Assembly (NCBI GenBank): GCA_019415525.1
Contig: DXZA01000043.1
Location: 1 to 30,382 of the forward strand
Source: Tyzzerella sp.
GTDB lineage: Bacteria > Bacillota > Clostridia > Lachnospirales > Anaerotignaceae
DNA: 30,382 nt
Direction of reading: 5' to 3'
Position numbers and translations under genes: made by a program. The number at the start of each line of letters is the position of its first letter. The first letter of the stretch is position 1. Below the pieces are notes generated by a model. The model searched no databases and was not told the DNA's origin. It saw only the letters and a program-made list of their open reading frames with translations. Below, in pieces: positions 1 to 8,076 of the stretch.

Positions 1-89
1 TCTATTCCGAATTTTTTATTTACATTAATTTTAAGTAGGAAAGAATTATTTTAAAGAGGATTTAGAAAATTATTAAATATATATTTAAC

Positions 90-112
90 ATACTTTAACA
101 AAATTAAAGTAT
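90..112. promoter_or_regulatory. Inverted repeat upstream of glpP
   Basis: ATACTTTAA and its exact reverse complement TTAAAGTAT are separated by the 5-base loop CAAAA. No T-tract follows directly, so this looks more like an operator or leader hairpin than a terminator. It lies about 70 bases before the GlpP start codon. I found no convincing -35/-10 pair in bases 1-181; a TATAAT at 143-148 lacks a well-placed -35. Confidence 0.35.
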
Positions 113-181
113 TGTCTTAATATAAATCTAACACAGAGAAAATATAATACAGATGACATAAAGAGAGAAAGGTGAACAGTT

Positions 182-748
182 TTGAAAATAGAAAAAATCC
201 TAGAAAAAAATCCAACAATTGCTGCAAGTAATTATGAAAATTTAAAAACAGCAATAGAATCAAATGTTTCAGCTATTATATTAATGGAAGGTAGATTGAG
301 TAATTTAATAGAAGATGATTTTAGATATTATCTTAATAAAAAAGATATATTTATTCATGTGGATTTATTAAAAGGATTATCAAATGATTCAGAAAGTATT
401 AAATTCCTTAAAGAAAATATAAATATAAAAGGAATAGTATCAACAAAAAGTTCAACTTTAAGAGCGGCTAAAAAACAAGGTTTACTTACTATTCAACGAA
501 TATTTTTAATCGATACAAAATCATTAAAAAATACCATAGAAAGTGTGAAAGAAAATAATCCGGATGCAGTAGAAGTTATGCCAGCTTTATCAAATTCAAT
601 TGTAGAATACATAAAAGAAGAATTAAATAGACCTGTAATTTTAGGTGGCTTAGTAAGAAATAAAAAAGATATATTAAATGCGTTAGAATCTGGAGCTGAT
701 GGAGTTTCTTTTAGCAAAAGTGATTTATGGAATATTGATATAAAATAA
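182..748 (+). CDS. glpP: GlpP-family glycerol-3-phosphate responsive antiterminator
   Basis: GlpP proteins bind glycerol-3-phosphate and allow transcription to read through leader terminators of glycerol-3-phosphate genes. The 188-residue product matches the family's usual length and shows its hallmarks: LMEGRLSNL near residue 36, FIHVDLLKGLSND near 57, GIVSTKS near 84, LTIQRIFLIDTKS near 100, DAVEVMPAL near 128 and a C-terminal GGLVRNKKDI...GADGVSFS segment. The start is TTG, chosen because AAAGGTG (168-174) lies 7 bases upstream and no better start exists. It is the first gene of the region and lies 119 bases before the HAD gene, with a possible target leader in the gap. Its presence is the main clue to the cargo of the downstream ABC transporter. 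Family assignment is firm; which leader it controls is inference. Confidence 0.93.
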   Translation: MKIEKILEKNPTIAASNYENLKTAIESNVSAIILMEGRLSNLIEDDFRYYLNKKDIFIHVDLLKGLSNDSESIKFLKENINIKGIVSTKSSTLRAAKKQGLLTIQRIFLIDTKSLKNTIESVKENNPDAVEVMPALSNSIVEYIKEELNRPVILGGLVRNKKDILNALESGADGVSFSKSDLWNIDIK

Positions 749-794
749 TAAAATTCATAATAGCGTTTAAAGATATTTTAATAAATATAACTAT

Positions 795-838
795 TATTGG
801 TGGAGATTAGAGAAAACCATTAAAGTTAATCGGTATTT
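795..838 (+). promoter_or_regulatory. Candidate GlpP-responsive leader hairpin
   Basis: In the gap between glpP and the HAD gene, ACCATTAA (816-823) can pair with TTAAT-C-GGT (826-834), with one bulged C, followed by ATTTATT. An upstream TGGT (798-801) could instead pair with ACCA (816-819), so two mutually exclusive folds are possible. GlpP is an antiterminator, so a leader here fits, but the stem is weak and the U-tract is interrupted. Confidence 0.3.
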
Positions 839-867
839 ATTAAAATAATAAAGGAGAAAACGTTTAT

Positions 868-1659
868 ATGAAAATGATAGTGTCTGATTTAGATGGAACG
901 TTATTTAATAGCGATAGACATGATTATGAAATTTCAAAAGAACTTATAAGTGAAATTCAACAATTTAAAGAAAAAGGTAATATTTTTACTATTGCTACAG
1001 GAAGACCAATAGAAACAAGTATTGAAGTAGCAAAAAATATAGGGGTAAATGCTCCTTATATATCTTATAATGGTGCGAAAATAGTTGATATTTATGGAAA
1101 TGAGATTTATTCGGAAGATTTTAAATTAGATATATGGTTTCCATTTTTAAATAATATTAAGGATATAGGAGCAACTATAATTTTTTATCATAATGGAGAT
1201 GTATTTTGTTTGGAGAAAACAGATGAAATATATAATTATGAAAAAAAAGAAAAGACTAAATGTAGCAAAATTTCGAAAGAAATGCTTAATTCTGACTTAA
1301 AAGTAAATAAGATTTTAATAATCGGAAAAGTTGAAAATTATATAAATATATGGACTCAATTAAACGAAAATATTTTGAGAGAATTTAAATATATTATTTC
1401 AGAAGATAATTATTTTGAAATAGTTAAAAGTAATGTATCAAAAGGAAATGCACTTAAAATTCTCAAAAAATATTTGAATATTAATGATAATCAAGTTATT
1501 TCTATTGGTAATCATATGAATGATAAAGAATTAATAGAAGAAGCACATATTGGATATGCAGTTGCCAATGCTACGGAGAAATTAAAGAGTATAGCAGATT
1601 TTATAACTCATAATGAGTATGAGCAAGGTGTTATAGAGGTTATAAAAAGATATAGCTAG
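868..1659 (+). CDS. Cof-type HAD-superfamily hydrolase
   Basis: This is a cytoplasmic HAD phosphatase of the Cof/IIB subclass, a group that mostly dephosphorylates sugar phosphates and other small metabolites. Of 263 residues, motif I is DLDGT at 7-11 (nucleophile Asp7, acid/base Asp9), motif II is ATGRP at 43-47, motif III is Lys192 in SKGNALK, and motif IV is GNHMND at 214-219. The usual first acidic residue of GDxxND is Asn here, with Asp219 kept, so metal binding may be altered. AAAGGAG lies just before the ATG. The gene sits between glpP and the ABC transporter genes, so it could act on glycerol-3-phosphate or a related imported phosphate ester. The superfamily call is firm; the substrate is unknown. 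Confidence 0.88.
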   Translation: MKMIVSDLDGTLFNSDRHDYEISKELISEIQQFKEKGNIFTIATGRPIETSIEVAKNIGVNAPYISYNGAKIVDIYGNEIYSEDFKLDIWFPFLNNIKDIGATIIFYHNGDVFCLEKTDEIYNYEKKEKTKCSKISKEMLNSDLKVNKILIIGKVENYINIWTQLNENILREFKYIISEDNYFEIVKSNVSKGNALKILKKYLNINDNQVISIGNHMNDKELIEEAHIGYAVANATEKLKSIADFITHNEYEQGVIEVIKRYS

Positions 1660-1733
1660 ATATAATATTAATTTGAAAAATTTTATAAAAAGTTCGGATT
1701 TTAAAATGTTTATAGTAAAAAAGGAGTATAAAA

Positions 1734-3035
1734 ATGAAAAAGAATTTAATGAAATTGATTTTAATGGCAAGTGTGGCTGTTATGGCGTTAGTAGGTTGTG
1801 GAAACTCAGGAGAAAATACATCTAATGCAGAAGGCGAAAAAGTACAAATAGAATATTGGCATGTTAATGCAGAAACTCAAGGTGGACAAACTGTTGAAGA
1901 ATTAGTGGCTGATTTTAATGCTCAAAGTGATACAGTTGAAGTTGTTGCAAAATATAATCCTGATATGTATAAAGGATTATTGCAAAATTTTCAAGCAGAA
2001 GCTGCAACAGGAGATACACCGGCAATAATTCAGGTTGGTTGGTCTTTTTTAGAGTATTTTTCTAATAATTTTAGTTATGTTGAACCACAAGATATTATAG
2101 ATGAACATTTTCCAGAAGATAAAACATTTTTAGAAGATAATTTCTTACCTAATATATTGGAATTAGCAGAAAATGAGGAAGGTAATCAAGTTGGTATACC
2201 ATATTCTTTAAGTAGTCCTGTTCTTTATATAAATAAAGATATATTAAGAGAAGCAGGATTAAATGAAAATGGACCTCAGACTTGGGAAGAAACAATAGAA
2301 TTTGCAAATACAATTAAAGAGAAAACAGGAAAATATGGTTTATATATTCAAGAGCCAGCAGATAACTGGGCAACTCAAGCCATATTAGAAAGTAATGGAG
2401 CAAGAATGATTACAGATGGCAAGGCTAGTTTTGCCTCAGAAGAGGGTATTGAAGCATATGAAGCATATGCGGATATGGTTCTTAATAAAGAGTCAGCTTT
2501 ACATATTTCATGGGCAGAAGGTGTTCAATCATTTATAGACGGTAATGTTGGTATGGTATATACAACTATTGCACAAAGAGCAAATATTCAAAAAGGTGCT
2601 ACTTTTGATGTTGCTGCAATAAGTTCACCAGCTTGGGAAGGTGAAGAAACAAGATTACCAGCCGGAGGAGCTTTCCTTGCAATAACTGCTCAAGATGAAG
2701 AAGAACAAAAAGCTGCTTGGGAATTTGAAAAATATCTTTATAGTGTAGAAGCTATGGCTGATTGGACAATAGGTACAGGATATGTTCCACCAAGAAAAGA
2801 TGTAGCAGAAGCTGAAAATGGTTTAAAATCTTTCTTAGAAGAAAATGAAATGATGGAAGCAGCAATTGGACAAATGGATAAAGTTGTGTCATGGGTTTCA
2901 TTCCCAGGAGATGCAGGTCTTCAGGCAGAGCAAATATTATTAGATACAAGAGATAGAATATTAGGTGGCACAGTAGATGTAAGAACAGGATTAACAGAAG
3001 CTCAAGAAGAAATTAATAAATTATTAGAGCAGTAA
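1734..3035 (+). CDS. ABC transporter solute-binding lipoprotein, UgpB-like (family 1)
   Basis: This is the extracellular, membrane-anchored binding protein that delivers solute to the permeases encoded next. The 433-residue product begins with a lipoprotein signal peptide (MKKNLMK, hydrophobic stretch) ending in a lipobox LVGC, with the lipidated Cys at 22. A low-complexity linker rich in Ser, Asn and Glu follows. The mature part has family 1 features: IEYWHVN near 41, PYSLSSPVLYINKDILREAG near 162-181, and a TWEE segment after it. The start is supported by AAGGAG shortly upstream. Family 1 covers sugars and glycerol-3-phosphate (UgpB); GlpP next door favours glycerol-3-phosphate or a glycerophosphodiester, but an oligosaccharide cannot be excluded. 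A hairpin directly after the stop probably sets higher expression of this gene than of the permeases. Confidence 0.9.
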   Translation: MKKNLMKLILMASVAVMALVGCGNSGENTSNAEGEKVQIEYWHVNAETQGGQTVEELVADFNAQSDTVEVVAKYNPDMYKGLLQNFQAEAATGDTPAIIQVGWSFLEYFSNNFSYVEPQDIIDEHFPEDKTFLEDNFLPNILELAENEEGNQVGIPYSLSSPVLYINKDILREAGLNENGPQTWEETIEFANTIKEKTGKYGLYIQEPADNWATQAILESNGARMITDGKASFASEEGIEAYEAYADMVLNKESALHISWAEGVQSFIDGNVGMVYTTIAQRANIQKGATFDVAAISSPAWEGEETRLPAGGAFLAITAQDEEEQKAAWEFEKYLYSVEAMADWTIGTGYVPPRKDVAEAENGLKSFLEENEMMEAAIGQMDKVVSWVSFPGDAGLQAEQILLDTRDRILGGTVDVRTGLTEAQEEINKLLEQ

Positions 3036-3050
3036 TTTGTTATAAATAGT

Positions 3051-3075
3051 TTACCGGAGCAATATGTTCCGGTAA
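3051..3075 (+). terminator. Intra-operon hairpin after the binding-protein gene
   Basis: TTACCGGAGC (3051-3060) pairs with GTTCCGGTAA (3066-3075) through one G-U pair, leaving a 5-base loop, and is followed by TTTTA. It lies between the stop of the binding-protein gene and the first permease, 29 bases before its ATG. Hairpins here commonly act as partial terminators or mRNA 3'-end stabilisers. Confidence 0.7.
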
Positions 3076-3104
3076 TTTTATGAGAAATTAGCAAGGAGAA
3101 AATA

Positions 3105-3989
3105 ATGAAAGATTTTAAAGACAAAATAAAACCACATTTATTTATATTGCCATCATTATTAGTGTTTGCAATATTTATGTTTTGGCCATTAATAAGAACA
3201 TTTTATTTAAGTTTCTTTTCATGGAATATGGTTAAACCAACTAAAGAATTTGTAGGATTAGATAACTATATACAAATATTTACAGACCCAACTACATATA
3301 AAATTATGGGAAATACTCTTATATATATAATAATATTACTTGTATTAAATTTTGTAGCTCCATATATTTTATCATTTATACTTTCAGTAGTAATAAAAAG
3401 AGGAAAAGGGTTTTATAAAAGTGTAATTTTTCTTCCAAGTGTTATTTCATTAGTTGTAGGGTCAATTCTTTATTTGTTTATATTAAACCCTATATCAGGA
3501 CCAGCAGCAATTATCGCTAAATTTTTTGGTCTTACTTTACCTGTATGGAGTAAAACAGAAGGTTTAGTAATAGTTATTTTAAGTTTAATAACAAGTTGGA
3601 AAATATTTGGATATAATTTTATAGTTGTTTTGGCAGGAGTTTCTGGTGTATCAAGTGAAGTTATTGAAGCAGCAAGATTGGATAATGTTCCTATGTGGAA
3701 AATATTTAAGGATATAATTTTACCGATGAGTAGTGCAACAGGAATTTATGTATTAATAATGACAATAGTGCAAGGTTTACAATATGTATTTACACCAATA
3801 AAAGTTATTACTCAAGGTGGACCTGATAATGCAAGTTCAAATGCTATATATAATGCATATCAAGAAGCATTTGTTTTATATAAAACAGGTACAGCATCAG
3901 CATTTGCCATTATAACAATGGTATTATTTATTGCATTATTAGTTTTGGAATTTAAGTATGTGGAAAAAGGAGTATATTATGAAAATTAA
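3105..3989 (+). CDS. ABC transporter permease, UgpA/MalF-type
   Basis: This integral membrane subunit forms half of the translocation pore. The 294-residue product has about six hydrophobic segments. The first spans roughly residues 12-32 and the last lies just before the charged C-terminus. The cytoplasmic EAA loop that docks on the ATPase is present around 185-207: EAARLDN with Glu188, then WKIFKDIILP. The loop's usual Gly after Asp is Asn194 here. AGGAG precedes the ATG. The 3' end overlaps the second permease gene by 11 bases, indicating translational coupling. Order and length match UgpA-like permeases of carbohydrate/glycerol-phosphate importers. Confidence 0.92.
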   Translation: MKDFKDKIKPHLFILPSLLVFAIFMFWPLIRTFYLSFFSWNMVKPTKEFVGLDNYIQIFTDPTTYKIMGNTLIYIIILLVLNFVAPYILSFILSVVIKRGKGFYKSVIFLPSVISLVVGSILYLFILNPISGPAAIIAKFFGLTLPVWSKTEGLVIVILSLITSWKIFGYNFIVVLAGVSGVSSEVIEAARLDNVPMWKIFKDIILPMSSATGIYVLIMTIVQGLQYVFTPIKVITQGGPDNASSNAIYNAYQEAFVLYKTGTASAFAIITMVLFIALLVLEFKYVEKGVYYEN

Positions 3990-4806
3990 GATAAATTCGG
4001 AATTCGGTTGTCATGTTATTTTAATGATGTTTGTAATAATTTCTATTTTCCCTATAATATATGCAATATCATCATCATTTAAAGAATTAAGTGAAGCATA
4101 TAGTAATGTTTTTAGTATAATACCGAATAATCCTACTTTAAATAACTATTTAGAAGTATTTAAAAGATTACCTTTTATAAAAATAACAAGTAATACTTTT
4201 TTTATAGCTACTCTTGTTACAGTGTTTAAAGTAATAACATCAGTAATGGCAGCATATGCCTTTGTATACTTTGATTTTAAATATAAAAATATTTTATATT
4301 TTGTTTTAATAAGTACAATATTTATACCATTTACAGTAACTATGATTCCTAACTATTTGACTATTTCAAAATTAGGATTTAGAGATAGTTTATGGGGTGT
4401 AGTTTTACCACAGTTAAGCGATGCAACAGGTATATTTTTACTTAGACAATCTATGAAAACAATACCTAAATCATTGATAGAAGTTGCTGAAATAGAAAAA
4501 ATAAATCATTTTAGAAGAATTAAAGATATTGTAGTTCCAATAGTAAGGCCAGCTATTATATCAACGGGAATAATGTTCTTTATAAATTCTTGGAACGAGT
4601 ATGTATGGCCAGTATTAATATTAAAGACTAAAGAAAATTTTACACTTCCATTGGCTCTTCAATTATTTATAAGTTCAGAAGGTGGAACAGACTTTACTAT
4701 TGCTATGGCAGTTTCTGTTATAACAATGATAATACCATTAATTTTATATATTATATTCCAAAAATATATTATTAATACTTTTACAGCGTCAGGAATAAAA
4801 GGATAA
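3979..4806 (+). CDS. ABC transporter permease, UgpE/MalG-type
   Basis: This is the second membrane subunit of the importer. I start it at the ATG at 3979 because AGGAG (3968-3972) lies 6 bases upstream; the in-frame ATG at 3958 lacks such a site and would extend further into the previous gene. The 275-residue product has about six membrane segments. Its EAA-loop region (about 165-190) reads IEVAEIEKINHF followed by RRIKDIVVPIVRPAI. The downstream IVxPxxRP part is well kept, but the EAA core is eroded: Glu168, Val169, Ala170, and Glu173-Lys174 where Asp-Gly is usual. It overlaps the preceding permease by 11 bases and is followed 20 bases later by the ATPase gene. Confidence 0.9.
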   Translation: MKIKINSEFGCHVILMMFVIISIFPIIYAISSSFKELSEAYSNVFSIIPNNPTLNNYLEVFKRLPFIKITSNTFFIATLVTVFKVITSVMAAYAFVYFDFKYKNILYFVLISTIFIPFTVTMIPNYLTISKLGFRDSLWGVVLPQLSDATGIFLLRQSMKTIPKSLIEVAEIEKINHFRRIKDIVVPIVRPAIISTGIMFFINSWNEYVWPVLILKTKENFTLPLALQLFISSEGGTDFTIAMAVSVITMIIPLILYIIFQKYIINTFTASGIKG

Positions 4807-4826
4807 AAGATAGGAGTTAGCTATTT

Positions 4827-5918
4827 ATGAAAGAAATAGTTTTTGAAAATATAAGCAAAAGTTACGGAAAAACAAAGGTAGTAAACAATTTGAATTTAAC
4901 TATAAAAGAGGGCGAAAGATTAATAATATTAGGGCCTTCAGGGTGTGGAAAATCAACAACACTTAGAATGATTGCAGGATTGGAAGAACCAACATCTGGA
5001 AAAATATATATGGACGGAAAATGTGTAAATGATGTAAAAAGTGGAGATAGAAATGTTGCTATGGTATTTCAGAACTATGCATTATTTCCCCATATGACAG
5101 TAGCAGAAAATATAACTTATGCACTTAAAGTTCATAAATTACCTAAAAGAGAAATAGATGAAAGATTAAAACAAGCAGTAGATATGCTTAAATTAAATGG
5201 GTTAGAAGACAGAAAACCTAAAGATTTATCAGGTGGACAAAGACAGAGAGTTGCTTTAGCAAGAGCGGTAGTTAAAAGAGGTGATTTCTTTTTATTAGAC
5301 GAACCCCTTTCAAATTTAGATGCACAGTTAAGAGGACATGCAAGAAAAGAATTAGTTAAAATACATGAGATTTATAAGCAAACATTTATATATGTAACTC
5401 ATGACCAAGTTGAAGCTATGACAGTTGGAGATAGAATTGCTTTAATGAATAAAGGTGATTTACAGATGTTAGATACACCTGCAAATGTTTATAATAAACC
5501 AAGAAATATATTTACAGCTAAATTTATAGGTTCTCCTGCAACTAATATTTTAAATATTAATTATAATAGAGGATATATGTCTATTGGTGAGCAAAAAATA
5601 ATGATACCTGAAATATGGAGAAATTTAATAGATATGCAAGGGAACATAGGTTTATGTTTAGGAATAAGACCAGAGCATATAGAATTGACTAAAGAAAAAA
5701 ATAGTGATGCATATATGGGAACAGTAAAATATATTGAAGATTATGGCAATAAATATGGTGTGTATTTTGAAATTGAAGGTAATGAAGTAATTGCAGTAAT
5801 GGATAATTGCAACTTAAAATCAAATGATACTGTTTACTTTTTACCAAATTTTGAAAAAATTCATTTGTTTAATAGGGAAACAGAAATTTCTATTGGATAT
5901 CCAAAAGAATTAGAATAA
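4827..5918 (+). CDS. ABC transporter ATP-binding protein, UgpC/MsmK/MalK-type
   Basis: This cytoplasmic ATPase powers the importer. The 363-residue length is normal for the MalK/UgpC group. Walker A is GPSGCGKST at 36-44, the Q-loop is FQNYALFPHM near 82, the signature is LSGGQ at 134-138, Walker B ends in Asp158-Glu159 (LLDEPLSNLDAQLR), and the switch His is 192 (VTHDQ). A C-terminal TOBE/regulatory domain from about 235 onward contains LGIRPEHIEL, typical of this group. Many MsmK/UgpC ATPases serve several transporters, so it may not be dedicated to this one. It is co-directional with and close behind the permeases. Confidence 0.95.
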   Translation: MKEIVFENISKSYGKTKVVNNLNLTIKEGERLIILGPSGCGKSTTLRMIAGLEEPTSGKIYMDGKCVNDVKSGDRNVAMVFQNYALFPHMTVAENITYALKVHKLPKREIDERLKQAVDMLKLNGLEDRKPKDLSGGQRQRVALARAVVKRGDFFLLDEPLSNLDAQLRGHARKELVKIHEIYKQTFIYVTHDQVEAMTVGDRIALMNKGDLQMLDTPANVYNKPRNIFTAKFIGSPATNILNINYNRGYMSIGEQKIMIPEIWRNLIDMQGNIGLCLGIRPEHIELTKEKNSDAYMGTVKYIEDYGNKYGVYFEIEGNEVIAVMDNCNLKSNDTVYFLPNFEKIHLFNRETEISIGYPKELE

Positions 5919-5989
5919 AAATAAAGTATTAAATTTAAAGATATTTTAATTATGTCTATAAAAAAGGTATAGGTAAAGGAGATATATTA

Positions 5990-6796
5990 ATGGGAATTTA
6001 TATTAGTACAAATTTATTTAGACCACAGGATTTACAAGGAATTTTTACATTAGTAGATAAAGCAAATAATATTATTGGTGATAATGAAAAAATAGGTATA
6101 GAATTATTTCCAGAATGGCAGAGTGAAATTTTTGAGGAATTTTTAAAAGAAAATATAGATAAATTTAAAAATTATAAAATTTCATTACATGGGCCATATT
6201 ATAATACCGAACATTCAGCAGAAAAAAATTCTGAATTATATAATAGGTCTAAGGATTATTTTATAAAAACATTAAAGTTATCAAAAGAATTAAATAGCCA
6301 GTATATAGTTTATCATCATAATAACTGTAAATTCTCTCCTAGTGATAAGGATAAAATAATTAGTGTTTCATCTGAAAATTTATTGGAGTTAAATAAGTTA
6401 GCTGATGAATACTATGCTAATATAGTTGTTGAAAATGCAGGTGTTATGGTTAATGGGAATATGTTATTTAATGAAGAAGAATTTATTAAAATGGCTAAAA
6501 GTATTGATAATTCAATTTTAATAGATATTGGGCATGCTTTTGCAAACAAATGGGATTTAGAAAATATTATATATGAGTTAAAGGATAAAATTATTTCATA
6601 TCATTTACATAACAATAATGGTATTAATGATAATCATAATTCTATAATGAATGGTGAAATTAATATCAAGGATTTTATGAATTTATATAAAAAATATACA
6701 CCTAATGCAGACTTAGTTCTTGAATATGGAGTACATTGTAATAGTGATATAAATGGTATAATTAATGATATAAATTGGATTAGAGAGAATTTATGA
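5990..6796 (+). CDS. Xylose-isomerase-like TIM-barrel protein (sugar phosphate isomerase/epimerase family)
   Basis: This 268-residue protein belongs to the AP endonuclease family 2 / xylose-isomerase-like TIM-barrel group, whose members are metal-dependent isomerases, epimerases or endonucleases. Likely metal and catalytic positions are Glu38 (IGIELFPEWQ), His67 (SLHGPY), Glu148 (VVENAG), Asp179 and His182 (DIGHA), His205/His207 (YHLHN) and Glu245 (LEYG). It starts at an ATG behind AAAGGAG and is the last intact gene of the glpP-headed cluster. It sits where a glycerophosphodiesterase would be expected in a ugp operon, but it shows no HRG motif of that family. The superfamily call is good; the reaction is unknown. 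Confidence 0.8.
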   Translation: MGIYISTNLFRPQDLQGIFTLVDKANNIIGDNEKIGIELFPEWQSEIFEEFLKENIDKFKNYKISLHGPYYNTEHSAEKNSELYNRSKDYFIKTLKLSKELNSQYIVYHHNNCKFSPSDKDKIISVSSENLLELNKLADEYYANIVVENAGVMVNGNMLFNEEEFIKMAKSIDNSILIDIGHAFANKWDLENIIYELKDKIISYHLHNNNGINDNHNSIMNGEINIKDFMNLYKKYTPNADLVLEYGVHCNSDINGIINDINWIRENL

Positions 6797-6841
6797 TGAT
6801 ATAAATTATTAATTTGATTTTAGTTTATTTATTTTTAATGA

Positions 6842-7945
6842 TATATTGTTCAAGGTAATCTTGATACAACTACATCATTTAAAGTTCAAATGGGTTCAGA
6901 AGAAAAAGAAGGTATGATTTCAGACCATATTATGCCATATCTTAATAAGGCAAAATATGTAACTGTTGAAAATGGAAATCATTCACATTCTTATGGGGCT
7001 ACATTACCTATGATTTTTGATTTCTTTAATCAACAATTTTCTAAAACACAAAATGTATTAAATGTAGATATAGTACATTATGACTATAATAATTTAAATA
7101 CAATAAAAATAAATGATACTTATATAGAATTATCAGAACCTATGGAAATGTCTAATAATACAGTTATGATTTCTACAAATAGTTTAAAAGAAATTTTAGG
7201 TGATGAATTTTTATTGTATTATATTGAAAATTACAATAATAATCTAGAAGAAATAAGAAAATATTATACTATTGTATATAAAAATCAAGTTATTAATTTT
7301 ATGACACCACAAACTGCCAATTTATTAACTGACCCATTGGAAACATTGAACCTTTATAGAGTAAATATTGAAAGATATATTGAAGATGGTATAAGAATGA
7401 GTAGTTGGAGTAAAAATCCTGAAAATCTTCCAAATCAACCTTCTTTTTCTGCTATACCATATGAAAAAAATGGTTTAATATATGTACCATTAGTTGAAAC
7501 ATTAGGTATATTAACAAACCAAAAATCATATTTTAAAGATGTAGATTATACTCATTGGGCATATTTACAAATACAAGAACTTGCAGTAAAAAATATTATA
7601 AATGGTGTAGGTAATAATAGTTTTAATCCAAGTGAAAAATGTAGTTTAGCAATGGCTCTACAAGTATTATATAATATTGACAATAATAATACTGATAATA
7701 TTAATAATTTAGAAAGAGATTGGTATTATAAATCATTTAATTGGGCTAAATCAAATAATATACTTAAAGATATAGAGTATAAAAAACCTTATGATACAAT
7801 TTCATTATATGAGCTATTAAAATTAATTGAGAATTATACAGATACAAAACTTTATTCAAACTATAGTCAAATAGATAATATAACTGAAATTACAAGAGCT
7901 GATATGGTAGTAATATTTAGTTGGTGGATTAATAATAGAAATTAA
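6842..7945 (+). pseudogene. 5'-truncated surface alpha/beta-hydrolase with SLH repeats
   Basis: The frame is open from just after a TGA at 6839 to the stop at 7945. The first plausible ATG (6890) has no ribosome-binding site and lies inside a recognisable domain. The upstream codons read YIVQGNLDTTTSF and continue to VENGNHSHSYG, the Asp- and His-bearing C-terminal end of an alpha/beta-hydrolase. The nucleophile half and any signal peptide are absent. Next come two stretches resembling copper-amine-oxidase-N-type repeats (INDTYIELSEPM... and NGLIYVPLVETLG). SLH repeats follow: FKDVDYTHWAYLQIQELAVK with a FNPSEKCSLAMAL partner, then two weaker copies ending in ITRADMVVIF. I infer the remnant of a secreted, cell-wall-attached hydrolase that lost its 5' part. 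Translation from 6890 would give 351 residues but is doubtful. Confidence 0.75.
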
Positions 7946-7973
7946 ATAATATATTTTAAATAAAATAATATTA

Positions 7974-8033
7974 AAAAACTGATGTTAAGGAAATGACAAA
8001 ACCCTTATTTGCCATACCTACACATCAGTTTTT
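7974..8033. terminator. Long hairpin, probable bidirectional terminator
   Basis: AAAAACTGATGT (7974-7985) is the exact reverse complement of ACATCAGTTTTT (8022-8033). The stem runs into T5 on the + strand and also has T5 when read on the - strand. The 36-base interior is less AT-rich than its surroundings and can form a second stem, TAAGG (7986-7990) with CCTTA (8003-8007). It closes the upstream transcript and insulates the LevR-like gene. Confidence 0.7.
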
Positions 8034-8076
8034 ATTTTACCCAGGAAATATTTTAAAGAAATAATATGTTGATATT

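Noticed and set aside
855..868. Possible CcpA (cre) site AGAAAACGTTTATA
   Set aside because: It departs from the cre consensus at two defined positions and overlaps the Shine-Dalgarno of the HAD gene, so the core AAACGTTT may be chance.
3958..3978. Upstream ATG for the second permease
   Set aside because: No ribosome-binding site precedes it, while the ATG at 3979 has AGGAG 6 bases upstream.
6890..7945. Reading the SLH protein as an intact 351-residue gene
   Set aside because: The ATG lacks a ribosome-binding site and lies inside an alpha/beta-hydrolase domain that continues upstream in frame to a stop at 6839.
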